A stretch of DNA of 45,154 bases from a virus: positions 1 through 45,154 of the IMG/VR virus record IMGVR_UViG_3300037293_000277; one strand, 5' to 3'. Shown piece after piece: positions 1-6,271 of this stretch (its first letter is position 1; each line of letters begins with the position of its first letter). Made by a program: the position numbers and the translations under genes. Below the pieces are notes generated by a model. The model saw only the letters and a list, made by a program, of their open reading frames with translations. It searched no databases and was not told the DNA's origin.

Positions 1-1
1 G

Positions 2-229
2 CGCGACGCGCGGGTCTACCTGGGCCTGACGGCCTACGAGGCTGACAAGCTGTTCATTGGAGGTAACTCCGTCGCCGACCTGCGCCGGATTGTCGATGAA
101 CTGATAGCGCTTCCTGCATACGACCGCGACGACTACAACCGCCGCGGCCGCGACCGCTACGGCTACGGCCGCGACCGCGACGGTTACGACCGCGACGGTC
201 TGGACAGAATGAATTGCGCGAGGGTGTGA
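2..229 (+). CDS. Partial protein with Arg/Asp/Tyr/Gly-rich C-terminus, 5' truncated
   Basis: The frame is open from the window edge to a TGA at 227-229 and has no ATG, GTG or TTG in its first two thirds, so the start lies outside the window. The visible 75 residues begin with an ordinary hydrophilic stretch containing AYEADKLFIGG and LRRIVDELIALP. They then become a low-complexity tail of DRDxY and RDRYGYGRDRDGY type repeats. Such tails occur on nucleic-acid-binding proteins, but that is only an analogy. The stop overlaps a GTG at 226, the same coupling style as most junctions in this arm. I do not recognise the family. Confidence 0.6.
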   Translation, partial: RDARVYLGLTAYEADKLFIGGNSVADLRRIVDELIALPAYDRDDYNRRGRDRYGYGRDRDGYDRDGLDRMNCARV

Positions 230-443
230 CCACCTTCGAACGCATGGTCGTTTTGGCACACGTATCAGCAAGACCAATTCGCATCAGGCAGTCGCTAGAA
301 AACGACTGGCGACTACCAAAGAGATCACCACAGGCACACCGAGCGATTGCTGGAACCATCCCGGGTTCACCAACAAGTTCGCGTACTGCGACTGCCAATG
401 CCCGGACCTCAACTACGTCATCGACGCACAGGAAAGAACATGA
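226..443 (+). pseudogene. Small Cys-containing protein, reading frame interrupted by an apparent 1-nt deletion
   Basis: A GTG at 226 overlaps the previous stop (GTGA), as at many junctions here, and opens with VTTFE. Coding-like sequence then continues in the next frame from about 240 (THGRFGTRISKTN..., later SDCWNHPGF and CDCQCPDLNYV) to a TGA at 441-443. That TGA overlaps the ATG of the next gene (ATGA). The downstream frame has no canonical start of its own. One extra A in the GAA at 238-240 would join both parts into a roughly 72-residue protein with four Cys near its C-terminus. The interruption could be a sequencing error or a real mutation. Function unknown. Confidence 0.45.
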
Positions 444-901
444 GCCTGATCCAATATGCAAACGACGAATTGCGTCTTGTCGGTTACAGCGTAGACGCTT
501 TTGACCCTGCTGATCTCAACGGTCACATGCACGATGCGTTGATTGAACTGCTTGTCGCATTTGAACGCAAGGCACCGGACACTGCAGTCGGCCGCGCCTA
601 CCTGCTCGAAACCTTCGCTCGCTTGGCTCGCCGTCAGCCGCTCTCGCCCCTGACCGGCACCGATGACGAATGGTCTGCACCTGATGCCTATCGCGTGCAG
701 CAGAACTTGCGTTGTGAGACGGTGTACCGCGATGGTTTTGACGGTGTTGCCTACGACACGCACGCGATTCTGTTCAAGCGCCTGAACGGCAACTGCTACG
801 CACTCGCCGGCAAGAGCGTGAAGCATGTGACGTTCCCATACACCCCCAATCCGGAGATCCGCGACTACGCAGAAGATCAAAGCGCTGTTTCAAATAATTG
901 A
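440..901 (+). CDS. Conserved phage protein with a PLTG-DDEW region
   Basis: This 153-residue product starts at the ATG that overlaps the previous stop. The N-terminal part is helical. It is followed by SPLTGTDDEW, then QQNLRCETVYRD, a YDTHAILFKRLNG segment and VTFPYTPNPE. I recognise this arrangement (PLTG-DDEW, a QN-RC motif, a FPYTP end) from small hypothetical proteins in early regions of many enterobacterial, Pseudomonas and related phages; no function is established to my knowledge. The last ten residues look non-native, because coding-like sequence continues in another frame from about 880 to 1034. The real product may therefore be longer. Confidence 0.7.
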   Translation: MSLIQYANDELRLVGYSVDAFDPADLNGHMHDALIELLVAFERKAPDTAVGRAYLLETFARLARRQPLSPLTGTDDEWSAPDAYRVQQNLRCETVYRDGFDGVAYDTHAILFKRLNGNCYALAGKSVKHVTFPYTPNPEIRDYAEDQSAVSNN

Positions 902-1034
902 CGATTACAAAGAAGTAGATCGAGACGGTTGGCAGCAACTCGAATACGAGCGGCTAACCACCTGCCTCAAAGAACTGCATCCTCGTTCTTTTCGAGACAT
1001 CCAGGTTTACGAAAAACTGAAGGCCTTCCTGTGA
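876..1034 (+). pseudogene. Out-of-frame continuation of the preceding gene (about 52 codons)
   Basis: This frame encodes a plausible helical segment (KIKALFQIIDDYKEV, DGWQQLEYERL, SFRDIQVYEKLKAFL) and stops at 1032-1034, overlapping a GTG at 1031. It contains no ATG, GTG or TTG. Removing one A from the AAA at 879-881 would fuse it in frame to the 440 gene, giving a product of about 197 residues. The alternative is an independent small gene with a non-standard start (CTG 885 or ATT 897), but I see no Shine-Dalgarno sequence for it. Confidence 0.35.
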
Positions 1035-1165
1035 GTCCTCGTGACTGCAAGCATTATCGTTACGGTAACAGCAGTTGCCGAGCCGGTGCCGCACCGCGAC
1101 GCCTCCACCACATCTACCTGTCCGCACTTCGCAAGCTTGTCACTTTCCTGAAGGAAACCAAATGA
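1031..1165 (+). CDS. Small basic protein of 44 residues
   Basis: A GTG start overlaps the upstream stop (GTGA), and the TGA at 1163-1165 overlaps the ATG of the next gene (ATGA). This head-and-tail coupling is the main support for it being real. The product is rich in Arg, Lys and His, with two Cys (RDCKHYRYGNSSC) and a C-terminal helix ending LVTFLKETK. Another frame over the same bases is also open, so coding is not certain. Function unknown. Confidence 0.4.
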   Translation: MSPRDCKHYRYGNSSCRAGAAPRRLHHIYLSALRKLVTFLKETK

Positions 1166-1572
1166 ACGTTTTTCAAAGCTACCTGGTCATGCAGCTCGAC
1201 ACGATTGTGATTGGTTGCGCTATTTCAAGTGCAGTATTGGCAGTTATGTACGTGTTGACGCGCAAAGCGACTGCCGACATGAACATCGAACTCGAAACCT
1301 GGCACCGTGAAAGAAAAGACGAGCCATTTCACAATGTGAAATACCTGGAAAAAGAAACGCTGCGTGCCAAGGAATTGTGCGGACAGCGCGATCAGTCATG
1401 CAAGAGAGAACGCCGGTTTCTGTGGCTGGCTTCGACACTACTCGCTGCCGTATTCGTTCTTCCGTCGACCAAGACCGCAGCTGTGACGCTGATCTTCCCG
1501 CAGATCGCCAGTAGCGAAGTGATTCGCAGCGAAGCACTCGAACTGTACCAAACGGCAAAAGACGTTGCATGA
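1162..1572 (+). CDS. Membrane protein with two transmembrane segments
   Basis: This 136-residue protein is preceded by a good ribosome site (AAGGAA, about 8 nt before the ATG). There is a hydrophobic segment at about residues 10-30 (TIVIGCAISSAVLAVMYVL), then a charged region of about 60 residues rich in Glu, Lys and Arg with two Cys. A second hydrophobic segment lies at about 88-105 (FLWLASTLLAAVFVLP), and the tail is short. This gives two membrane passes with a soluble loop between them. It sits among small early genes about 600 nt upstream of the spanin pair, so a role in lysis or superinfection is possible but unproven. Confidence 0.75.
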   Translation: MNVFQSYLVMQLDTIVIGCAISSAVLAVMYVLTRKATADMNIELETWHRERKDEPFHNVKYLEKETLRAKELCGQRDQSCKRERRFLWLASTLLAAVFVLPSTKTAAVTLIFPQIASSEVIRSEALELYQTAKDVA

Positions 1573-1871
1573 AACGCAAGCGCCGTAATGGTGAAGTCGT
1601 CTGCCGGTGCGGTGCTTACAGGTTCCCGCACCGGTTCCTAAGCGGCGACTGCGACGGCAGTGGGTATGTCCAGGAGATATACGAACCCTGGTCGACATGC
1701 AAGGGTTGCAATTTCCTCGAAGATGGTATTACCTGTGTGGTACTGGACGGCCGGGAGCCTGTGTATCACTGCCCTGAGCTGCAAGAATTTGAACGTTACG
1801 AAGGGGTTAAACGCTATGGGATACACCGTCTTACCAAACCCACCGGCTGTCTCCGTGGGAACCCGCGCTGA
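1569..1871 (+). CDS. Cys-rich small protein, probable zinc binder
   Basis: The ATG overlaps the previous stop (ATGA). The 100-residue product starts with a basic patch (MKRKRRNGEVV) and carries CRCGAYRFPH, then SGDCDGSGYV, STCKGCNF, ITCVVL and YHCPE. This is at least seven Cys plus His, a spacing compatible with one or two structural zinc sites. The CxGSGYV piece recalls DnaJ-type zinc motifs but is too short to assign. Its last 18 codons overlap the next gene by 56 nt, unusually long for this genome, so its true end may be earlier. Confidence 0.6.
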   Translation: MKRKRRNGEVVCRCGAYRFPHRFLSGDCDGSGYVQEIYEPWSTCKGCNFLEDGITCVVLDGREPVYHCPELQEFERYEGVKRYGIHRLTKPTGCLRGNPR

Positions 1872-2124
1872 AGCCGAGCTGCTGCGCAAGGATCTGCAAG
1901 TCAACAATCCGGCCGAAGACTGGCAGCTGTACAAGAACGTCGACAAGGGTGACCTGAGCAACCCGCTCGAACGCCTCTACGCACTGACCTACCGGCTGCT
2001 GGGAGTCGAAGACTCGACCAACATGGTGCTGCTGATCCAGAACCTTGACGGCACCGAGACGGACGTCACTGCGATGCGGATCATGATCGACGCGCGATCG
2101 GCGATCGACGGACTGCCGACGTGA
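1816..2124 (+). CDS. Unrecognised soluble protein of 102 residues
   Basis: The ATG at 1816 follows an AAGGGG ribosome-site-like stretch about 9 nt upstream. The protein begins GYTVLPNPPAVSVGTR and continues with mostly helical sequence (AEAELLRKDLQV, NPLERLYALTYRLLG). It ends with a mixed segment (MVLLIQNLDGTETDV, MRIMIDARSAIDGLPT). No motif is recognised. The stop overlaps a GTG at 2121. Starts further upstream in the same frame would overlap the Cys-rich gene more deeply and are less likely. Confidence 0.65.
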   Translation: MGYTVLPNPPAVSVGTRAEAELLRKDLQVNNPAEDWQLYKNVDKGDLSNPLERLYALTYRLLGVEDSTNMVLLIQNLDGTETDVTAMRIMIDARSAIDGLPT

Positions 2125-2189
2125 GTGTCGAAACCTGCTACGGCTGCTGCAACCAGGAGAAAGTGAAATGCCTCATGTCGGCTACCTGA
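2121..2189 (+). CDS. Possible 22-residue Cys-rich peptide
   Basis: A GTG overlapping the preceding stop (GTGA) opens a short frame containing CYGCCNQEKVKC, four Cys within twelve residues. It runs 22 nt into the inner-membrane spanin gene. Support is only the junction style and the Cys pattern. It may equally be leader sequence containing the ribosome site (GGAGAAAG) of the spanin gene. Confidence 0.2.
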   Translation: MSVETCYGCCNQEKVKCLMSAT

Positions 2190-2503
2190 TCGGGCTGATC
2201 GTCGTACTGGCGATCTCCAATGCGATCATCTTGAAGCGTTGGCTTGCTGCCGATGCCAACTGCCAGGCCAGCGTCAACACTGAAGCCACGAAGGCGATGG
2301 GCGAAGATATCACCGCCGGCAACAAAGGCAACCGCCAGGCGTTCGACGCCGGCGAAAGCAGCAAAGACAACGTACGAACCGTATTCGTCCCTATCGAAAG
2401 GAAAATCCATGAAACACGCTACGTGTCTACTTGCACTGGTCGTATGCCTGACGGGATGCAGGACGCTGTTCGTGCCGCGGTCGACGCCGCAAACGATCGT
2501 TGA
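2168..2503 (+). CDS. Inner-membrane spanin subunit (Rz-like)
   Basis: This 111-residue protein has one N-terminal signal-anchor helix at about residues 5-22 (GYLIGLIVVLAISNAIIL) followed by a positively charged stop (KRW). The remainder is polar and would lie in the periplasm. It ends with MPDGMQDAVRAAVDAANDR, similar to the C-terminal helix I associate with Rz-type i-spanins of proteobacterial phages. An outer-membrane lipoprotein gene begins inside its 3' end in another frame, the classic Rz/Rz1 arrangement. Spanin complexes fuse inner and outer membranes in the final step of lysis. The placement is odd: endolysin and holin candidates are tens of kilobases away. Confidence 0.75.
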   Translation: MPHVGYLIGLIVVLAISNAIILKRWLAADANCQASVNTEATKAMGEDITAGNKGNRQAFDAGESSKDNVRTVFVPIERKIHETRYVSTCTGRMPDGMQDAVRAAVDAANDR

Positions 2504-2666
2504 CTGCCGCCAGCCGAGCACCGACGACGTCCCGCCACCACCGATCGAGACGGAAAAGGATTGGGTCGAGCGCGGCGCGCTGTGGGCCGTGGTCGTGCTG
2601 CGCACGCTGACGCAGGAACGCGCGTACCGCCAGGTCGAACACACCTGCATGGAGAAACCGAAGTGA
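2409..2666 (+). CDS. Outer-membrane lipoprotein spanin subunit (Rz1-like)
   Basis: The ATG at 2409 lies within the i-spanin gene in a different frame, with an AAAGGAAAA ribosome site just upstream. The 85-residue product starts with a signal peptide (MKHATCLLALVVCLTGC) whose LTGC is a lipobox with Cys17 as the lipidation site. Next comes a proline-rich stretch (DDVPPPPIE) and a C-terminal helical part. Short length, lipobox and Pro-rich linker match o-spanins. It would pair in the periplasm with the preceding gene product. The stop overlaps the next GTG (GTGA). Confidence 0.8.
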   Translation: MKHATCLLALVVCLTGCRTLFVPRSTPQTIVDCRQPSTDDVPPPPIETEKDWVERGALWAVVVLRTLTQERAYRQVEHTCMEKPK

Positions 2667-2950
2667 CGTACGCAGAAAGGAAATCGTCGCCGTTGAAACG
2701 CTTGCTTCCGGATTATCAACGGATCGAAGCACGGGTCTGGTGCGCGATTGCGGCACGTTTCAATTTGAACGCAGTCATTGCACCTGAAATCAAGCACGCT
2801 GACCGCATCGCGCTCATGACAGAGCGTCGCGACCTGATGGGACCGCCAGTCGAGCCGTGGTACGAAGAACTTGAAGTGCTGGCTGATCAACTTCCCACAG
2901 CGCGAATTAAACCGCAGCGGCCTTGCGCAGCGAAAGGTGCTTTTCTGTGA
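2663..2950 (+). CDS. C-terminal half of an HD-type phosphohydrolase, lacking the HD motif
   Basis: The GTG start overlaps the o-spanin stop. The 95 residues contain SPLKRLLPDYQRIEARVWCAIAARF, KHADRIALMTERRDLM and a tail ending AKGAFL. This is the layout of the second half of YfbR-like HD phosphohydrolases carried by many phages (PLK..LPDY..IEAR, then K-AD....E-RDL). The family normally has about 90 preceding residues with the metal-binding His and His-Asp. Here that space is occupied by the spanin genes in other frames. Only the last metal-ligand Asp of the signature is visible, so catalytic activity as nucleotide hydrolase is doubtful. Confidence 0.6.
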   Translation: MTYAERKSSPLKRLLPDYQRIEARVWCAIAARFNLNAVIAPEIKHADRIALMTERRDLMGPPVEPWYEELEVLADQLPTARIKPQRPCAAKGAFL

Positions 2951-2970
2951 CTTTACAATAGGTACAGAGC

Positions 2971-3144
2971 GTGAAAGTAGAAACATCAAAATGCCCGCGT
3001 TGCGACGCCAACATGCCGATCGGGCTGTTCTGCAAAGGCAACTCACCTGCCGATCCGTGCCCGCTTGCCCGTTGTCCGCACCCAGGCTGCGGAACGCCGT
3101 ATCAACCAGGCCCGTGCGCCTATCAGGAGTGCCCCAGGAAATGA
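2971..3144 (+). CDS. Small Cys-rich, probable zinc-binding protein (57 residues)
   Basis: The GTG start at 2971 follows a weak ribosome site, and the stop overlaps the ATG at 3141 (ATGA). The sequence has CPRCDANMPIGLFC, then CPLARCPHPGCG, ending GPCAYQECPRK. That is nine Cys and one His in 57 residues, arranged as CxxC-type pairs typical of zinc ribbons. No named family is recognised. Small zinc ribbon proteins in early phage regions often act on host transcription or DNA processes, but nothing here shows a target. Confidence 0.6.
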   Translation: MKVETSKCPRCDANMPIGLFCKGNSPADPCPLARCPHPGCGTPYQPGPCAYQECPRK

Positions 3145-3566
3145 ACCTGCAAACCGTCATCAGCGAAACCTTTGCACATACGTTCTTTGCCAGCCTGCTC
3201 GCTGCTGTTCGCGAAGCGTTACAGCAGAACGGTATGGACCCGTGCGAATGCGAAATGTACGACATCGACGACAACACCGCCGGGATCCGCTACCGCGGTT
3301 CTCTGATGTTGAAGATCCACAAGCCCGACATCAAGATACTGCCGTCGGGGATTGGTGACGCGTGCACGGATCACTACAATAACGCATTGACACCCTGCGC
3401 AACGTATGCCTATCCCTCCCCTCTCCCAAAACAGGCGTTACCGATGATCCGCCATTCGTTTCATATCTCGCCAGTCACGCTCAAAAAACTGAAAACCAAG
3501 GCCAAGAAGCAGGGAATTTCGACTGCAGAATACCTGCGCCGTATCATCGACGCCGAACTGAAGTAA
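3141..3566 (+). CDS. Protein with a C-terminal ribbon-helix-helix DNA-binding segment
   Basis: The ATG overlaps the preceding stop. Residues 1-85 form an unassigned domain (FAHTFFASLLAAVREALQ, CECEMYDIDDN, RYRGSLMLKI). After a low-complexity stretch, the last 40 residues read IRHSFHISPVTLKKLKT, then KKQGISTAEYLRRIIDAEL. This strand-helix-helix pattern matches CopG/Arc-like ribbon-helix-helix repressors. An internal ATG at 3444 would express that 40-residue piece alone, and a TTGACA lies upstream at 3387-3392, so this stretch may be two genes. As a regulator it would be well placed just before the replication module. Confidence 0.6.
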   Translation: MNLQTVISETFAHTFFASLLAAVREALQQNGMDPCECEMYDIDDNTAGIRYRGSLMLKIHKPDIKILPSGIGDACTDHYNNALTPCATYAYPSPLPKQALPMIRHSFHISPVTLKKLKTKAKKQGISTAEYLRRIIDAELK

Positions 3567-3569
3567 GTC

Positions 3570-5726
3570 ATGTCGCCAGGGGCCGCCGCACATGAATGGG
3601 ATGCGTTTTCGCGTCTCAATTTGAGAGATCTATTGCCTGTCGTGTGTGACCCGAACATTCCGGTGTCGCCCGGCAGCAAGGTCAAGCAAGGTTCATCTGT
3701 GCCTTCGATGATCCTGGCCAACAATCACATGGTCGGGTTCGCAAATTGGCCGCGCCGCGTCACGACCAGCGTTGACGACTGGCGTTTGGATCCGCGACTT
3801 GGGATCTGCATGATCACCCGCACGGTGCATGCGATCGACGTCGATGTAACCAATCCGGAACTCGCCGCTCGGATCGAAGGCTTCATCCGCTTCACCGCTC
3901 CCGGCGGCTATCAGATGCCGAAGCGCGGCCGCGAGGGTACTTCCAAATTCGCGCTGCTGTACCGTTTGGTCGAAGCGCCAGAGTTCGTCAAGAAAACCGT
4001 CATGCAAGTCTCGACCGACGGCACGCAGCAGATCGAATTCCTGCACCACAGCCAGCAACTGCTGATCGCCGGCACCAACCCGCACCGCGGCGGCCGCTAC
4101 ACGTGGCCAGACGGTATTCCTGCGCAGCTGTCCGACATTCCGGCACTCACGTTCGCCGAGTTCGCCGAGCTGCATCGCGAGCTGGCAACAGAATTCGTCC
4201 CGGGCGGAGGTATCCGTGAGATTTCACTGAGCGACCAGACCAGCATCACGTTTGGTGTCCGCGGCCGGCTGCAGGTCGACTACGAAAACGACCCGATCCT
4301 CAAACGCATTGTTGACCAGGGCATGCTGCGCGGCATCGCGCCAGACGGTAAGGTCTTTGTCGACTGCCCTTGGGCCGACGATCACAAGCACCCCACGCCG
4401 GACAACGAAACCGAAGCGTGCTATTTCCCGCTCGGACTCGGTGGATTCGACGAACACCCCGGCTTCAAGTGCATGCACGCCACGTGCGCCGAGCGCACGC
4501 ACCAGGGCTTCCTCAGCGCGATCGGCTACGGCGACGAGCAATTTCCGATCGTCGAGACACCGAAGGCCGCGCAGACCAGGCCGCAATTTAGCTACAAAGG
4601 CAAGAGCCAGCTGATCGCGCCGAACCTGTCGAACATCGTGAAGGCGCTGCGCTGGTCCGACGGTACCGGTTATCTGTTCTTCTACGACACCTTCCTCGAC
4701 CAGCTCTGCTACATGTACGAAGACCACCGCTATCTGGTCAGCGACGAGACGTATACCGAAACGCGCTTGATGCTCACTGCGCTCGGTGTAGAAGACGGCG
4801 GCGCCAAAGAAACAGTGCGCGATGCGATGCACTTCGTCGCCAAGGAAAACACGCGCGATGCGGCGAGCATGTGGTTGAAAGAACTGTCGTGGGACGGTAC
4901 GCCCAGGCTGGTGACGTTCCACGTTGACGCGATGCGGCTCGACGATACGCCGTACTACCGAGCAGTGGTCGAGTACATGTGGTCGGCGCTTGCCGGCCGC
5001 GTCCTGTCGCCAGGCTGCAAGGCGGACATGGTCCCGATCCTCATGGGTCCGCAGGGACTGCGCAAATCAACGTTCATCGAAATGCTGGCACCGTCCGGCG
5101 ACGAGTTCGCGCAGATCAACCTGAGCGAGCGCGACGCCGACCTGACGCGCCAGCTCCGCGGCAAGCTCGTTGCGGAGTGGGAGGAAATGCGCGGTTTGAA
5201 CACACGTCACGAAGACGACGTGAAGGGCTGGATCTCACATTGCAAGGACGAATGGATCCCCAAATTCAAGGAATTCGGCAGCCAGCGCCTGCGCCGGTTC
5301 GTGGTGTTCGGCAGCGTCAACCGCCGGCGCATCATCGGCGACCCGACTGGCGGCCGGCGCTGGCTGCCGGTGTTCGTGAACCGCACACTGGATACCGAAT
5401 ATCTGGCCGCCAATCGCGATCAGCTGTGGGCTGAGGCCAGAGTGATGTTCGAGCGCTACGGCGTTCGTTGGAGCAAGGCCGAGCAGTTGGCGAAATACTA
5501 TTTGCCGATGATCTCGGAACGCGATGTCTGGACCGACCCGGTGAAGGAATACCTAGTCGACAACGTCGGGCAGGACGGCTGGACGAGTGCCCAACTGCTG
5601 CAGACAGTGTGCAATTTGCCGCCTTCACAGTTGACCCGCCACAGCCAGGAGCGCCTATACCGCGTGATGGTTTCACTGGGCTGGATCGAATCTGAAGAAG
5701 GCAAATGGTACAGCAATTTCGCTTGA
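3570..5726 (+). CDS. Primase-helicase, prim-pol N-terminus with VapE-type (virulence-associated E) P-loop ATPase
   Basis: This 718-residue protein should prime and unwind DNA at the phage fork. The first ~190 residues resemble bifunctional primase-polymerase domains: a conserved start, then HAIDVDVTN (acidic metal-binding strand) and the KRGREGTSKFALLYR segment. A Cys/His cluster (DCPWADDH, CMHATC) lies near residues 270-310. The VapE-type ATPase begins about residue 410, with Walker A GPQGLRKST at 493-501 and an acidic EWEEM Walker B-like segment downstream. Arg replaces the usual Gly before the P-loop Lys. The C-terminus is a winged-helix-like tail (QLLQTVCNLPPSQLTRHSQERL). It opens the replication block and is followed by a promoter. 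Confidence 0.85.
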   Translation: MSPGAAAHEWDAFSRLNLRDLLPVVCDPNIPVSPGSKVKQGSSVPSMILANNHMVGFANWPRRVTTSVDDWRLDPRLGICMITRTVHAIDVDVTNPELAARIEGFIRFTAPGGYQMPKRGREGTSKFALLYRLVEAPEFVKKTVMQVSTDGTQQIEFLHHSQQLLIAGTNPHRGGRYTWPDGIPAQLSDIPALTFAEFAELHRELATEFVPGGGIREISLSDQTSITFGVRGRLQVDYENDPILKRIVDQGMLRGIAPDGKVFVDCPWADDHKHPTPDNETEACYFPLGLGGFDEHPGFKCMHATCAERTHQGFLSAIGYGDEQFPIVETPKAAQTRPQFSYKGKSQLIAPNLSNIVKALRWSDGTGYLFFYDTFLDQLCYMYEDHRYLVSDETYTETRLMLTALGVEDGGAKETVRDAMHFVAKENTRDAASMWLKELSWDGTPRLVTFHVDAMRLDDTPYYRAVVEYMWSALAGRVLSPGCKADMVPILMGPQGLRKSTFIEMLAPSGDEFAQINLSERDADLTRQLRGKLVAEWEEMRGLNTRHEDDVKGWISHCKDEWIPKFKEFGSQRLRRFVVFGSVNRRRIIGDPTGGRRWLPVFVNRTLDTEYLAANRDQLWAEARVMFERYGVRWSKAEQLAKYYLPMISERDVWTDPVKEYLVDNVGQDGWTSAQLLQTVCNLPPSQLTRHSQERLYRVMVSLGWIESEEGKWYSNFA

Positions 5727-5750
5727 CAGCTTCAAAAACGTATGTCTAAT
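5723..5750 (+). promoter_or_regulatory. Sigma70-type promoter before the Ala/Lys-repeat gene
   Basis: TTGACA (5723-5728), a 16-nt spacer and TCTAAT (5745-5750) match the -35 and -10 consensus at 6/6 and 5/6 positions. A TG lies directly before the -10. The -35 overlaps the stop of the primase-helicase gene. Predicted start of transcription is about 5757, leaving a short leader with a GGAGA ribosome site before the ATG at 5789. Confidence 0.65.
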
Positions 5751-5788
5751 ATGCACACGCAGTAACCCATCAACACTGGAGATTGAAT

Positions 5789-6271
5789 ATGTCGCTCGAC
5801 CGCTTCCTCGCCGCATTCGAAACGCTCGCCACGCAGGCGGTTCGTTTCGTCGATCACGCTACCGCCACTCCGGCAAGCAAGCCGGCCGCCGACACCAAGG
5901 CCGACACCAAGGCTGCCGCCGATGCCAAGGCCGCTGCCGATGCCAAGGCTGCTGCCGATGCCAAGGCTGCTGCCGATGCCAAGGCTGCTGCCGATGCCAA
6001 GGCTGCTGCCAAGGCCGATGCCAAGGCCGATGCCAAGGCTGTCGATTCACCCGCACGGCTGACGGACGATACTGTCAACGAAAACGGCTTCAAGTACGGC
6101 ACGTTGAAGGCAGCTGTCATCGCCTACGGCGCAGAGCATGGCGCACCGGCGACGATGGCGATCCTGCAGGATCTAGGCGTCAGCCACGCCAAGCACATTG
6201 AGCCGGTGTTGTGGGAACAGGCTCACGCGCGTTTTACTCCCGCTCCTGGTGGTAAGGAAGAGTTCGCATGA
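5789..6271 (+). CDS. Ala/Lys-repeat protein with conserved C-terminal domain
   Basis: This 160-residue protein was given the ATG start at 5789 because GGAGA lies about 8 nt upstream; a TTG at 5783 is poorer. Residues 1-35 form an amphipathic start (SLDRFLAAFETLATQAVRF). Next comes a tract of KAAADA repeats predicted as a long charged helix. A compact C-terminal domain then has YGTLKAAVIAYGAEHGAPATM and LQDLGVSHAKHIEPVLWEQ. Proteins with a similar C-terminal helix pair occur beside DUF2800 and DUF2815 genes in other phages, sometimes mislabelled as rRNA biogenesis proteins. The role is unknown; accessory replication protein is a guess. The stop overlaps the next ATG. Confidence 0.75.
   Translation: MSLDRFLAAFETLATQAVRFVDHATATPASKPAADTKADTKAAADAKAAADAKAAADAKAAADAKAAADAKAAAKADAKADAKAVDSPARLTDDTVNENGFKYGTLKAAVIAYGAEHGAPATMAILQDLGVSHAKHIEPVLWEQAHARFTPAPGGKEEFA
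5912..6001 (+). repeat. Five tandem 18-bp repeats encoding AAADAK
   Basis: Five consecutive 18-bp units of gctgctgccgatgccaag type encode (AAADAK)5 in the preceding CDS. The last units are identical at the DNA level and the first differ at two wobble positions. Shorter GCCGATGCCAAG units flank the array. Near-identity suggests recent slippage expansion, so copy number may vary between isolates. Confidence 0.9.

Noticed and set aside
2138-3277. 379-codon minus-strand open frame across the spanin and early genes
   Set aside because: Composition is that of an antisense shadow, and the plus strand shows a chain of coupled small genes with spanin features.
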